From NCBI RefSeq assembly GCF_005239225.2, contig NC_133290.1:14020204-14084203 (forward strand): a stretch of 64,000 bases of DNA, in the 5' to 3' direction. A program made the position numbers and the translations under genes. Positions 23,501 to 36,168 of the stretch are shown in pieces. The stretch's first letter is position 1, and the number at the start of each line of letters is the position of its first letter. The notes under the pieces were generated by a model that saw only the letters and a program-made list of their open reading frames with translations, made no database searches and had not been told where the DNA came from. Origin of the DNA: Populus alba. Its lineage: Eukaryota; Streptophyta; Magnoliopsida; Malpighiales; Salicaceae.

Positions 23501-24565
23501 TATTAACGTAAGGGAAAGTGCATCGAAAAGAAGATTAAAACGTTCCACACAAAGCGCAGATAACTCAAATCTTCAAAGGTTATGTCTAGCCGCCAGACAC
23601 AGTTAACTTTTATATTTAAATTATAACCTCAAATCAATCCATCAATCAATCACAGAGCATAGAAGCTTCTAAATTCACAAAAATCTATTCACCAAAATCA
23701 ACAAACAACACATAACCAACTTTCAACATCCTTACCTCCCCATCCATTTCCGAACTCCTCTCCTTCAACTTCCTATACGAAGCTCTCAGGGACATCTGGT
23801 GGTTGTTGAGGTCGGCAATCTTTTGTCGCAATTCTTTAACTTTGCCATCAACCTCGTGAGCAAGCGGTAATTCTCTCTCCCTCGCATCATTATACTCCGC
23901 GATCTCCGCATTCAACTACACGACCCCAAAAAAAACATAAACATTCTCTTTAAAAAAAAATTTAATAATAATTACAACCTCCTCCTATAAAAATATCATA
24001 ACTACCCAACCTGGGAAATCTTATCCTCCAAGCCTCTTCGCTGCTCGTCAAGAAGCGTAAGTTCCTCACCAATCGGCCTCAATTCATTCATTTTCGAGTC
24101 TTTATGAAGACAGAAATTGAGAATGGCACTTAGAAAAAACTGAGTGCGGTCTCCTTGAGGCTTCAAAAGATCTCTGAGAGTAAAATCAGCAGGACATTGA
24201 AGCATTGTTATAACCTCTTTCACCTTAATATAAAGATTCATAATCCGGGCCGACCCGACATGGTAATGCGGGTTCTCAAGCTGCTCTAAAGCTGCAAACT
24301 CAACTTGCCCTTCATCTTCCCTGCAAAAATTCAACAATCCTTGCAAAAATTAATTTATCATTGTTATTTAAAATAAAAGGAGAGGAGATGATGAGACTTA
24401 CTCGTGAAGAAGATCGAGGTAGACTAAGAGACGGGTGTAGATATCGGCGACGAAATCTGGCGTTGGGTTTTTCAGGTCAGTTTCGATTGTGGCGGCGATT
24501 TGTGACTCTGCAAGGATTGAAATCATGTCCGTACGGGAGAGCATAGGGTACTCGAATTTCGACAT
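20504..24565 (-). CDS. NUF2: Kinetochore protein NUF2
   Basis: Subunit of the NDC80 complex, which couples kinetochores to spindle microtubules. Ten exons: 24565-24402, 24320-24011, 23915-23736, 23189-23100, 22212-22105, 21617-21564, 21252-21138, 21046-20889, 20804-20709 and 20557-20504, giving 442 aa; phases close throughout. The N-terminus MSKFEYPMLSRTDMISIL begins the Nuf2 calponin-homology domain (about 1-140), which pairs with NDC80. The rest is charged, heptad-like coiled coil (about 150-435) with AEIAEYNDARERELPL and EEARNAERLAMQSF, as in plant NUF2. The ATG at 24565 is the canonical start. The intron between exons 4 and 5 is about 890 bp and holds unrelated non-coding sequence. No damage was seen. 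Confidence 0.92.
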
Positions 24566-26845
24566 TTTTTAGGGTTTTTTTTCCTTCTTCTGCTGCAGCT
24601 CCGCTGCTCCTGCTGCTGAGTGGGGTGGTGGTTTTGGTGGGAGTGTGTTTGGGGTTTTGAATTTGGATTTTTTTAGCATAGATACAAAATAGTCCCCCAA
24701 TTATCTTTTTTGTATCGCTTTTGCTCATGAACAATTTTGATTTCTAAATCGGAGCTTTCGTTTGTTCTCACTTCTCCATTTTAACTTTTTGAGGTTTGCT
24801 CTTCTGTTTTTTTCTTTGTGTAGTGTGTTGAGTTAATTATAAATCAGTCTCACTAATTAATTCGTACTTTTTTATTCAGAGATTACATATTTGATTTCTA
24901 TATTTATTGTCTAAACTCATTTATATTACAAACATTTTTATTTATTTCATGTTTTTTTATATATAAAAAATTGTGTTATTTTCTATTCCTTTGAATAAAA
25001 GGACTCACAGGATTTATATTAAGTTGGTAAGCATTTTCAATTTTTTTACATATTCAATGATGTTCTAAAATTCAAACCGTTTAGAAATTGGGTTTTTAGC
25101 GCTTAGACTATAAGTTAGTCACATATTCTGGTAAGATAATATTTTCCACATCGTTTATGATAATTGTAGTTTGTTATAAAAAGCTTGTAACCTACAAAAC
25201 AATTTCTTTAAGTGGAATTTTAGGATCATTGAATGATAAAATCAGTGATCTTTAAGTAAATAACCACCATAAATAAAAAAAAAACATTTATTATTAAAAA
25301 AAAAGTTTTTTGTTGATAGTTTTGATATGATAAATGCTTTAAATTTAAGAATATATTTTTACTGAGAATAGAGATTATAAACCTTAAACTTCGAGGATTC
25401 ATAAGATATTTATAAGTATGTAAGTCTTATTTTTTTAATGGAGAAAAGATGTTGGAATGCAATTTTGCCCTGATAACATTTCATGATAGATAAATATCCA
25501 TTTACATATGTATTGATGAAGTATAGACATCTCCTACACATGTATCAATGAAGTATAAATGTCTCTCATATTAATATTATCAAGGGATAAATATCTCATA
25601 CACAATATTAATAAAATGGAGAAATACTTGGGCATAGGCCACATAGTTCGGCCTAGCATTAGCTGGGACATGCATTGAGCTCAAAGATAACTAGATATGT
25701 TCCTAGGCTTAAACACATGGTCAAGGCCTACTTTTATACTAAGTGAAACCCTGAACGTTAGCTCAAGCATAGCGTTGGAACCTATAAGATGCTAGGTGTG
25801 AGCTTTGGTATGCTACATTACTACCCAAGCACAAAAGGCGCTTACCTAGACGTGTTACCTAAGCTTATAGGGTGTGAGGTCTACACTTAGTATTTGGACT
25901 TGGGTGCCGGGGTGGAGTCCACTGGACGTTAAGCCTGAGCCCGTAAGCAATCGAAACCAATCAAGTTGTTTGAGTCCATGTTTTTTAATATTTAAGTCTT
26001 TAGAAAAGTTTTATGAGCTAATTAATTTTAAGTTTATCAATGTTAAACTAAATCTTTTTTTAATAGATTTTAAATAGACCATTTATGATATAATTAGTGT
26101 ATTTTTTTTTTAAAAAAATTATAAATTATTTTTTTGCATAGTAAATAGTAAATTCATTACCAAGTAGACTAATATATAAAAGTTTAGAACATATTTTTGG
26201 TTCTAAGAATCTTTTATGTTTGTGTGTGTGTATATATTATCCTAATCTTATAATTATTTAGAATATAAAACACTCTTATTAACAATTATTTTCTAATTAA
26301 AAATAAAAATATTGTTTATATTACCGTTTAAAAATAATAAAAGGCAAAGTTTATAAGTTTATAACCAAATATAACTCGTAGATAAAATTTGAGTTTTCCA
26401 AAAACATTAAAATGCTAGAAACATTTTTATCGTAAAAGGTAAAATTACTATTAATTCTACAAAATAATAATAATAATAATAATCAAATTCACTACAATTT
26501 TCTTCCTTTTGTATTTTTTTTCAAAACTCTATATCATGAAAATCATTTTCTCAAGGATAATAAAATTACACTCCTAAATCCTAAAAAGTGATATCCTTTC
26601 ATGCTACTTACTACTATTTAGTAAATGATAAGTATGTTTTGTATTATGATGTTATGATATTTTTTAAAAGTATTTTTTATTTAAAAATAAATTAAAATAA
26701 TTTTTTAATATATATATAACATTTCAACATATATATATATATATTAAAAAATATATAAAAATATCAATTTAATATATTTTCTAATCAAATATACTTGAAA
26801 CATGCACACATAAAGGTTGAAATGCAAAAATATACTAAAAACGTT
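24566..26845. other. Intergenic spacer with LTR-like non-coding segment
   Basis: The first 200 bp are the NUF2 promoter region. The rest is AT-rich. At about 25480-25620 the phrase TGAAGTATAGACATCTC and close variants recur. At 25620-25980 composition is higher in GC (ACTTGGGCATAGGCC, GTGCCGGGGTGGAGTCCAC) and resembles the non-coding part of a plant LTR element; no polyprotein is visible. A family-A copy lies at about 26650-26812. Confidence 0.4.
26650..26812 (+). repeat. AT-rich MITE-like element, family A
   Basis: Core TTTTTTATTTAAAAATAAAT followed by AACATTTCAACATATATATA. It lies just upstream of the SINE at 26846. Confidence 0.5.
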
Positions 26846-27032
26846 ACACTTGAGGTATTGGCCTAGCGGTTGAAGGGAACTGTTCATTTCCTCTGCATCC
26901 TGAGTTCAAACCTCAACGTGCATGTCTGTCACCCCCGCGGTACCTTACATGCTCACTGGGTTTGCATGATATTCAGTGAGCCATGAGATTAGTTGTGGTG
27001 AGCGCAAGCTGGCCCGGACACCCACGTAAATA

Positions 27033-27080
<48 letters not shown>

Positions 27081-27090
27081 TAAAAATGTT
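26830..27090 (+). mobile_element. tRNA-derived SINE, copy 1, with target-site duplication
   Basis: The body, 26846-27074, has an A-box-like TGGCCTAGCGG and a B-box-like GAGTTCAAACCTC, the internal RNA polymerase III promoter of tRNA-derived SINEs. The tail ends in a (TA)n run. The flanks 26830-26845 and 27075-27090 match at 15 of 16 positions (ATATACTAAAAACGTT and ATATACTAAAAATGTT), a classic target-site duplication. A second copy lies at 40015-40221. Confidence 0.8.
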
Positions 27091-27104
27091 TTTTCGCTCT
27101 CGTG

Positions 27105-27275
27105 TCTTAAAATGTTTTTGAAAACTTTTAAATTTTTTTATCTGTTTCAAATTATTTTTTAATATTTTCTAATCGTTTTAACTTACTAATATGTAAAATA
27201 AATTTTAAAAAATAAAAAAATTATTTTAATATATTTATAAATAAAAAAAATTATTTAAAAACAAGAAACAAGATA
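27105..27275 (-). repeat. AT-rich MITE-like element, family A
   Basis: Minus-orientation copy of the family core (AAAAATTATTTTAATATAT near its right end). It follows the SINE copy by about 15 bp. Confidence 0.45.
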
Positions 27276-27382
27276 CTTCCTAAGTAAGCCTACAGTCGTC
27301 ACGCCTCCGCGTCATCATCCACGTTTCTGCACGGCACCGCATCTCTCACGGGCAACACACCATTGACCCTGTCCTGTCTACA

Positions 27383-27418
<36 letters not shown>

Positions 27419-27501
27419 TATACATACATACATATATACATATATATATATACATACATACATATATACATACATACATATATATATACATACATACATA
27501 T

Positions 27502-27534
<33 letters not shown>
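27383..27534. repeat. Compound (ATAC)n/(TA)n microsatellite
   Basis: About 150 bp of interleaved CATA and TATA units. It creates long artefactual Tyr/Met/Ile/Cys reading frames on both strands. It lies about 370 bp upstream of the KH gene start. Confidence 0.9.
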
Positions 27535-27535
<1 letters not shown>

Positions 27536-27904
27536 GAACTTCATTTTACCTAGAAGAAATCGATCACAGGGAATCGTACCCGATCCCTAAAGTCCTAGCA
27601 TTTGATTCAAAAGTTAAGAATTACAACAGGTGGACAGAAAAACTTCAATTGTTGGAAAATCAATTAAAAATAAGGGTATAAATTGAATAAATATAAAGTA
27701 TAGAACCAAATTAAAGCTAAGAGTACTACCTTACATGACATTGATAAGGACTTCGGAGCCTTAGAAGCTGCAAGCTTTTTACCCTGTCCCTCTCTCTGCC
27801 TGTCTAGCTCTAAACCCCACCTTCTTCTACCCTGAGAGAAGACAAGTTGACCTAGACAGAGAAAAAACAAACACACAGCACTTTCTCTCTCTAGAAAATT
27901 TACA

Positions 27905-30900
27905 ATGGCAAGCAGTTTCAGTCCTTTTCTATCTCCTCCAGCAAAACGCCCCGTATATTACTCCACCATCTTGCCCGACCCGAACCCGAATTCCACAAAC
28001 GGATACTCCGCAAACAAACGCTCCAAACCCCATCCCTCTACTTCAGCTGCTCCGTCACCAGTCCCGTCGGGGAACGTCTTGTTCCGTCTACTCTGTCACG
28101 AGTCAAGAATTGGTGGCATTATAGGAAAGGGCGGCAACATAATAAAAGGCTTGCAACAACAAACCGGAGCTAAGATCCGGATAGAAGATGCTCCACTCGA
28201 ATCACCGGATCGGGTGATAACGATAGTTGGTTCAGTTACGCAATCGTCGGTGGTATTTAGTGGAATTGAGAGTGCAATTGAGGTTTCCCAGGGGCAGGAG
28301 GCGTTGGTTAGGGTTTTTGAGAGGATATTAGAGGTGGCGGCGGAGAGTGATTCGGTGGCGGGGGGGTTGGTTTCTTGCAGGTTGTTGGCGGAGATAAGTT
28401 CGGTTGGGGCGGTTATCGGGAAAGGAGGAAAAACAGTGGAGAAGATTAGGAAAGATTGTGGGTGTAAAGTTAAGGTTTTGATTGATAAATTGCCTGCTTG
28501 TGCTTCTTCTAATGAAGAGATGATTGAGGTAAATGAAATTTATAATAGGGTTTTTGATTTCAGAGTTTTGATCCTTTTTTTTTGTTTTATTAGTTTTTTT
28601 TTCTAGACTAATTATTGAGCTTTGAATTCCATTATTGTGATCTGGGAACAGATTCATTATCAGTTAAATGAATATTTATTGCTCTTGTGGAAATGGTTAA
28701 TTTTTGCAGATTGAAGGGGACGTTTCAGCTGTAAAGAAAGGACTTGTTGCGGTTTCTCACCGCCTTCAAGATTGTCAACCGGTTGATAAAACAAGGGTGA
28801 TCAGCAGCAAACCTGTTGAGGCACTTTCCAGAGTCTCTTTTCCTGAAGTGGGTGTAGAAGTTCGTCCACAGCATTCTGCAGTGCGACCCACCATAGCACA
28901 ACATTCCGTAGCGCCACCCACTGTAACGAATAGCTCCATTGATTATGCTTCAGGGAGTCATCTTTTTTCGTTGGAGCCCGAGAGGGTCAGCACTCTGGAC
29001 ACAAGTACACCACAACAGCAAGTGGTTTTTAGAATTCTGTGTAATAATGATAGGGTTGGGGGTGTTATTGGAAAAGGTGGCAACATAGTCACGGCTCTTC
29101 AGAATGAGACAGGTGCTACTATAAGCATTGGACCTAAGGTGGCTGGGTGTGATGAGCGACTAATCACTGTTACTGCATCTGAGGTTTGGCATTATGTATC
29201 CTTTTTCATATTCCTATTCAAGCAGTGGTTATCATGTGGGAAGTAGTGCTAATGACTAATTGCACCGATGTCTTCTCCTGCAGAACCCAGAGTCTCGGTA
29301 CTCAGCTGCACAGAAGACTGTTGTGCTTGTTTTCTCGAGGGTTGTGGAGTCCGTCATTGAAAAGGGTCTAGATCCAGGCTCAAGCGAGGGGTCCCCTGTT
29401 AGTGTGAGGCTCGTGGTTTCCCCAAACCAAGTTGGCTGTTTGTTGGGAAAAGGAGGCACAATTATTTCAGAAATGCGGAAGGCAACCAGTACCAGCATAC
29501 GAATAATAGGGCATGACCAGGGTAACCCTAAGTGTGTGCCAGAGACTGATCACGTGGTAGAGGTATAATGAAGTCTTAATGGATTCATTTTTTAGTTGGT
29601 ACAGTGCATGGATAACAAAGATCACCCTTTTTACTTTTTTGAGGTGCAATTAAAAATGAATCTCAAATTAAATGCAAGAGTTATGGTTTGAGGTCTTAAT
29701 AACTCTTAATAATTCTGGATTTTCAAAGTAAAAAAAGTGTTCAATGCTTTATTCTGGTCAACCACAAATCCCTTTTACCGACCTGGTCTAACACAGCACA
29801 ATTTTTCATTGCCTGTTTTGTTGTTTTTTTAACAGATTTTGGGAGATTTTTTGAATGTGAAAGATTCAATATACCACATTACTGGAAGACTCAGAGATAA
29901 TCTTTTCTCTAGCATTCTGGGCACTCCTGGAGCAAGGAGCAGTTCTTCTGTATTAGCTGAGACCAGCCCCTATGTGAGATTGATGGACCCAGTGAGGGAT
30001 GCCAAGAGGGATTTACTGAGGGATCCATCGTGGGAGCCACTGAGGGATATTATGAGGGATCCATGGAGAGACCCACAGAGGGATATTATGAGGGATCCAT
30101 TGAGAGACCCACAGAGGGATATTATGAGGGATCCATTGAGAGACCCACAGAGGGATATTATGAGGGATCCATTGAGAGACCCTCTGAGGGATGAATTTAG
30201 GGATTCGTTGAGGGAAACTGTGAGGGAACCAGTGAGGGATCCTTTGAGGGGACCTGGGAGGGGTCCATCGAGGGAGCTAGGGAGGGATTCTGCCTCTTTT
30301 TTGCAGCCAGTGGTGGGTATTTCTCATAATCTAAATCGCCAAACTGTTATAACACAGAGCATGGATCATCTTGGATTTTCACGTAATTTAGATCATTCTC
30401 CTTCACCAAGGTTATGGGGATCACAGGTACTATCTTCCTCCCTGTTGGATGTTAATATTTGTCTTTTCCCCTGCTGGGTTATAATGTTTGTTCACTTTGT
30501 TTTGGTGGGACTGATTGCAGACAATACCTGGAGTAAATCCACGGGGCATATCAGATCTCAGTGGAGAATTGCCTTCTTTTAAATCTGGCTTAGATTTTGT
30601 CAGGTTAGTTAACATGTGTACTTGGTCTGTGAAAACTATAAGACCATTACTCTTGTATTAAATAGCATGTAGAATAAAAACTGTTGATTTTCAGAAGGAG
30701 TGAGAAGAGGAAGAGTTCGACCACAATAGTGTCACCAGGGGTTCAATATCACAATTCTTAGAAGCTTTAACCAATTAGATAAGTGAATGGAAAGAAAGGG
30801 TTCACGTGGCTGACTGTGACTAGTTCGGGATGGAGCGTACTTGACTTGAGTTTCATCATCATGGCAATTGTTATTTTAATCAGTAATTAGATTTAGTGCA

Positions 30901-32636
30901 CCTTCAGTAAACAGGAATAGAAGAAAGCAACACTGAAAAACAAGACCTAAGGCATTTTACCCAAATTTTATAGGAAATAAATAAGTCATTACTATTATTT
31001 GAAATATGATTAAGCATTCTCCCTGACCAGTCATCTAAAACTGCTGATCACTTGCACTTTATGAGCTTTTGACTCTTTCCTCTGGCATGCAGTGGAGGTA
31101 AGTCTGTTTTTGTTACAAATACAACTGTAGAGATCGTAGTTCCTGAGCATGCTTTTGGCTCTGTATATGGGGAGAATGGTAGCAATCTAGCTCGTTTGAG
31201 ACAGGTAGGCACTTTTGCCTGTATTTCTCTGTTAGTTTTGCTTCTGCTGTCATTGTGTTGTCCAAGATAGTTAAACAAGTAAATCAATATGATTTATTAC
31301 TCATTGAATGGAGTTTTCATTGTTACACTGATAATCCTAAAGGCTTTTTAGAAGTTGCTTCTTCAAGCATCACTAGTATTATTATTTTGGTTCATTATTT
31401 TGAAGGAGGGGAAAATAATTTTGACACAGTGAACCGAGTTTAAAACCATCAAAAGAATAGCACTTAAGGTTAATTCTCAAGCATCAATGTGCCTGCTCCT
31501 TGTCCAGACTATTCTGGTTAATGAGATACGGAATATATTTTTCCTTAGCTTGATAAGAAATTTAATTCTTTATTTATCCCCTTTAAATTTTGCAAGTTAA
31601 TTTTTTTCCTACTTTATCGCAAGTTACTCTTTTCTGTGCTGATATATTAATGGTGCCTCTATTCTTGTGGGTGTGATATGAATTATCAACACAATCTTTG
31701 TAAATTAGTAAATGGACGTACATGAAGAATAGGATTAGCCTAACAACTTGAGGCCAACCAGTTTGAAACTTCCTATAAGTTTTGACACATAAGGTTACAT
31801 CTATAATGTACAAGTAAAATTCAACCTCGTTATTAGATGTAAAAAGACAACAACTTGTATAGTACCAGCTGCTGAAGTAAAAAAGGACCAACTTTCTTGT
31901 TACACAAAACTGAAATGTTAAACAAGAGAGAAGGCACAATACAATCAGTTTGATGCCCACCACCTTTATAACCAATGTACTCAGAAACTGACCTCAAATA
32001 TCATACAATTGCCATGATGCCAAACTAATTTCAAATGCTCAAACCTATAAATAAGCTGATTGAAATTCCTGGAAGACAACCAACTTAACCATTATGCACC
32101 TTAAATTCCTCTACACAAGACTTGCACCTATAGAAGAAAAATAGTAGTGAAAGGCTTTAATAATTTTAACTTGATTCTCATTATAAAAAGCATAAATAAA
32201 ACCATACCTTTGAATTTTCTATCTTTCAAATGTGTTCAAGTTGAAGAAATATGAAAGCTTTAAGGAAAATATTCTATAACTAATTACCCATCAGGTATAG
32301 AAGTTGGGCATTAGAAATGAGTCTCCTTGATTATTAGGATTGCATTATTTTTAATTTAGTTTACACCTTATTCATTATTTCAGTAATAATTGAGAATGGT
32401 ATGTCCAAAAAGTGTTTCACACCTTAAAAAACTTTTACATACATTATACATCTTATCTTAGATCTACTTCAGCTTATCCTCTGGTGTTCGTTAATCAGTT
32501 CTCAGGTGCCAAGGTAATAGTGCATGAACCTCGTCTAGGAACAAGTGACAGGGTTATTGTTATATCTGGGACCCCTGATGAAACCCAAGCAGCTCAGAGC
32601 CTCCTTCACGCATTCATCCTCACTGGACAATATTGA
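27905..32636 (+). CDS. Five-KH-domain RNA-binding protein (HEN4/RCF3-like)
   Basis: Probable nuclear RNA-binding protein of the plant poly(rC)-binding KH group, with roles in mRNA processing in known relatives. Seven exons: 27905-28528, 28710-29183, 29284-29562, 29836-30426, 30521-30603, 31093-31204 and 32499-32636, giving 766 aa. KH domains 1-4 carry a clear GxxG loop: IIGKGG at about 72-77, VIGKGG 170-175, VIGKGG 327-332 and LLGKGG 419-424. A fifth, degenerate KH near 695-766 has GENG and ends SGAKVIVHEP. Between KH4 and KH5, about 510-610, is an Arg-Asp/Arg-Glu-rich tract made of tandem repeats. The ATG at 27905 is the first in the leader. Intron 6 is about 1.3 kb. A possible alternative last exon lies at 30695-30761. 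Orthology to a specific Arabidopsis gene is not settled. Confidence 0.88.
30049..30192 (+). repeat. 36-bp coding minisatellite in the KH gene
   Basis: Four head-to-tail units of 36 bp: 30049-30084, 30085-30120, 30121-30156 and 30157-30192. Units 2 and 3 are identical and units 1 and 4 differ by a few bases. Each unit encodes twelve residues, IMRDPLRDPQRD. The array is in frame, so copy-number change would lengthen the protein without a frameshift. It sits inside a longer RD-rich stretch (29990-30290). Confidence 0.9.
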
Positions 32637-35600
32637 TAAAAATATGTTTGGTTGGAACTACTTTCACAAAGAAGTCACAGTTGCTTCTTTTAGTTTCCTT
32701 TTCTTTCACCAAACTGTGTACGCTAATCCTTGCCTTCTTTTATGACAAACCCTCATTTTGGAATAGGCAATTCAGCAATATGATTTGTTGTCAGTGAACT
32801 TAACTGTTTTCTGTAAATCTTGTTTTCATAACCAATTAGTTATGTCGTATCCTGGTATCTGTCCAACTTATCATGTCCTTTGCATTTCATCATTGGACCT
32901 TGGAACATTTAATTCAAACATTTTTATACTTGAATGGGAATTGGAAGGCAAAACCTACACTGACATGAGTCACAAACAAACAAATACTAACTTGTCTCAG
33001 CATTGTGGAACATGTCCCTTCAATAACATCTGTACAACATGATAAAGAACACACCTTCTGTTATAATCTTGTTGCTGGTTTCATTGGGTAACAGAACATT
33101 CCCCATAAACTGATTCAAACTGATTAATACTTGACCAGGAAGGTTAAACTCCGTTACATGAGGACACAAAAGAACAAATTCCAAAAATACATCTGCATTT
33201 TAGAACATCATACTGCACTTATAGTTTTAGTGTTACACCATTATGTTGTGCCATCAGGAACTGGCAAATTTCCAGTTTAGGACAGGTAGCATTAACGATC
33301 CAGTTTGAAAACTTTGTTTCAAATCAGGGGAGGACTTAATAGTTCATATAGAGTCTTCAAAAGAAGAAAATGTTTATTAGACCCAATGTTTTTTTTCTTT
33401 TTTGTTTGTGTTTAAAGAAATTGTTGAACCTGTTAATCATTTATTTACTCTTACATGGTGCATGGAGCCTAGGAGTGTTGGTTCCTGGTTTTGACAGCTT
33501 TAAATGATAAGAATCAAATGCCTAAAGACATGTCTTTTGCACGTATAAAAAAGGATAGATGAGTTGAGAACTAAAACTCTCAACTTTTTGAGGGATTTTT
33601 GGGTTGACTACACTTGAAGGATTATTGGTTGCTTGGTTTAAAGGAATTGTGGAAACCCAATCGGATTAGGACAGTTTTAAGTGATAGAGTTAAATGCCTA
33701 TAAGTTTGTAGTTTTTGCACCTATGAAAAGGATAGATGGGTTTAGAAGATACTGTCGATTCTTTGAAGGATTGCAGGGTTGAAACGGTACACTTTTAGAT
33801 ACTTGGGATTTTGGTTGATGAGGAAGATTTATAAAATTTATAGCTTGTTCATCTTATTTTTTGGGGGTTCATGTGACGCATAGTCAAATGAACATGGTAG
33901 TTTCCTTTTGTTTCTGAAAATATGTAGTTTGTACAAGAATACTCTTGACAAGGCGCTCCTTGGATGAGATTTGGGTTGAATCTAATACTATGTGTGGTTG
34001 GGAGGATGGATAAGGGAGAGGATGGAAATGACAAGATATTAGAAACCAGAGGGAAAAAAATAATGGAAAGCAATCTTTTCTTTTAGTTTTCTGGTTGGTA
34101 AGAAAATAGGAACTAAACTGTGCAGTGATTGGAAGTAAAGAGGACAAGGAAATGTAAGGTTGTAAGAGAAAGGGAAATGGATGCCTTTTCCTCTCCCAAT
34201 TCTTCTGACCTGGATGGATTTCTTTTTCCTATTCATCCATCTTTCTTTCCCCGCCCAAATGTAGTGTCAATGAATGCAAACCGAAGTCTAAAAAAAAAAA
34301 AGAAAGCTTCTTAAGTCAGTCAAATGTAACATGTTTTTTATTCATATTGCTTTGGGTAACGAGCTCTTCGATTCAAATTGATTGCACCTGAATCCAAATA
34401 TGAAACTTCCATGCACGAGGACACAAATGAATGATGGAATCTGTATATGCATCATAGAACACACCCTTTTATATCTTAACAGCACATTATTGTGTCCTTG
34501 AGAATCTGCAAATCTTATGTCCAAACAGATTGAAATATGTATCTGCATTGTAGAACATTACCCTGCAGTAATATCAATTTCATTTCCTTGTGCAATCCAG
34601 AATCATCAAATATTCAGCCCTGAACTGGTTCGGTTGTCAATTTATTTGTTGTAATAGAAGCTTCATCTCAATACATGGAACCACCTTAACCATGGACACA
34701 GTGGCAGACTAGAAACTTTCTGTAGGGAGATCCAAAGGATATACTTAGGCCACTCATATATATATATATGTTCATGGAGCTGGTAAATATATTTTACCCA
34801 AAAAACAGAAGAAATGAAAACATGTACAATGGTAAAAAACCTATGTTAAGAAAGTTCGTGATGGTAATTGTTGACCCTCTTTATTGTGTTTCGAGTACCT
34901 TAGCTTATTTATGCTCAAAGATCATAGGAATGATTAAATAAGTCAACGGCTTGTTGCTACCGCACCAATGGTATGAGAAGAAATATAAAGAATGAATTCA
35001 TTACAGCGAAAGAACTAAATGTTCAAATTCATGTGAACCTAACTCAGTATACAAAAAAAAAAAAAATGTGTAGATTAAATATGAACAACAAAAAAGAGGG
35101 CACCCCGCGCATTTAGCTTCTTATGATCTGAACTGGCCACACTCAAAAGCTTACAGTCAATGCACCTCGTGGAGGTCATGATTTTTGTACATAGAAAAAC
35201 AAAAAAATAGCAGATATTTCAGGTGTATGCTATTAATTAATAGGCCCTTTTGAGGAAAAAGAATATATCAACTCTTCGAAGATCATTGGTTTGATTACAC
35301 TTTTGGCAACATGGTTCGATATTTTTCCATTGAGTAAGGACTGACCTTGGTTGTCTCTTGTCTCCATGGATGAGTGAGTGACCATTTCTTTCTTTGGAGA
35401 AAGATGAGTCGCGCATCCTTGGTGTCCATTTTTGTAGGTTTTGTTGACTTTTCATCACTCAAATAGATAAATAACAAAATAAACCTAGAAATAGTTACAA
35501 TAAGGTGCTATCCTTGGGTCAGATTTCGACCAAGTTGACACCATCTTTGACTAGGAGAAAAAATGAAGATGATGAAAATTAGAAGGATGAACATAGAATT

Positions 35601-36168
35601 ATATCAAGTATTATCTCTCTGCTCTAAAAGTGTAAAGCAGAAAGCAATTCATCCCTTCTGTTGTTTGGCTAGAGGAAGAGTAGATGGAAGTCTGAATATT
35701 AGGCAAATAATAAAACGCATAAATAGACGGACTGAAAATGCAAAAATGAAAGAAATGGACGTGTCCTTTACTCTTCTTGCTCTTTATATATATATATAGA
35801 AAACGCATAAATAGATGGATGTCTAAACAAATGAGATTAGCACTTCCATTATCCCACCTCCATCACTATTTATTCATCTAGCCTTTTACACCTTGCTTGG
35901 AACTCAAATTTCCTTTATGCATGGAAGTAAGAGATTCATGACCTTGGAAAGACGAGAGATACCTCTACCAAGGCAAACAAATGAGAAGTACTATACACTA
36001 TTTTTTCTGTACTTTCTTTTCCACCTCTTTTCCATGCAAAAATATATTGTAAATGAAGGCAAACAGAGGTCCATTTAATGTATTTCTTAATTAGAACAAC
36101 AGTATTATTCATACAACAAGATATATGTCACAACAAAAGGATCTGCTGGATACAAACTCCACACTCTT
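32637..36168. other. Intergenic spacer with degenerate repeats
   Basis: No gene supported over 3.5 kb. The first few hundred bases are the KH 3' UTR. A diverged tandem duplication occupies 33496-33800. Phrases such as GAGGACACAAA followed by ATCTGCATT and TAGAACAT recur at about 33155-33215, 34415-34465 and 34535-34560. AACGCATAAATAGA is repeated at about 35714 and 35802. The ORFs here have no recognisable domain. Confidence 0.45.
33496..33800 (+). repeat. Diverged tandem duplication, period about 175 bp
   Basis: Copies at about 33496-33620 and 33671-33800 share ACAG(C/T)TTTAA(A/G)TGATA, AAATGCCTA, TTTTGCAC, AAAGGATAGATG and GGGTTGA in order. Substitutions are numerous, so the duplication is old. 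Confidence 0.6.

Noticed and set aside
26890..26920. Candidate tRNA gene from the B-box-like sequence
   Set aside because: No acceptor stem or anticodon arm; the sequence is the head of a SINE present twice.
27299..27590. Tyr/Met/Ile/Cys-rich ORFs on both strands
   Set aside because: They are translations of the (ATAC)n/(TA)n microsatellite.
31583..31975. 130-codon minus-strand ORF
   Set aside because: It lies inside intron 6 of the KH gene and has no domain or codon bias; a Cys/Leu/Val-rich artefact of AT-rich DNA.
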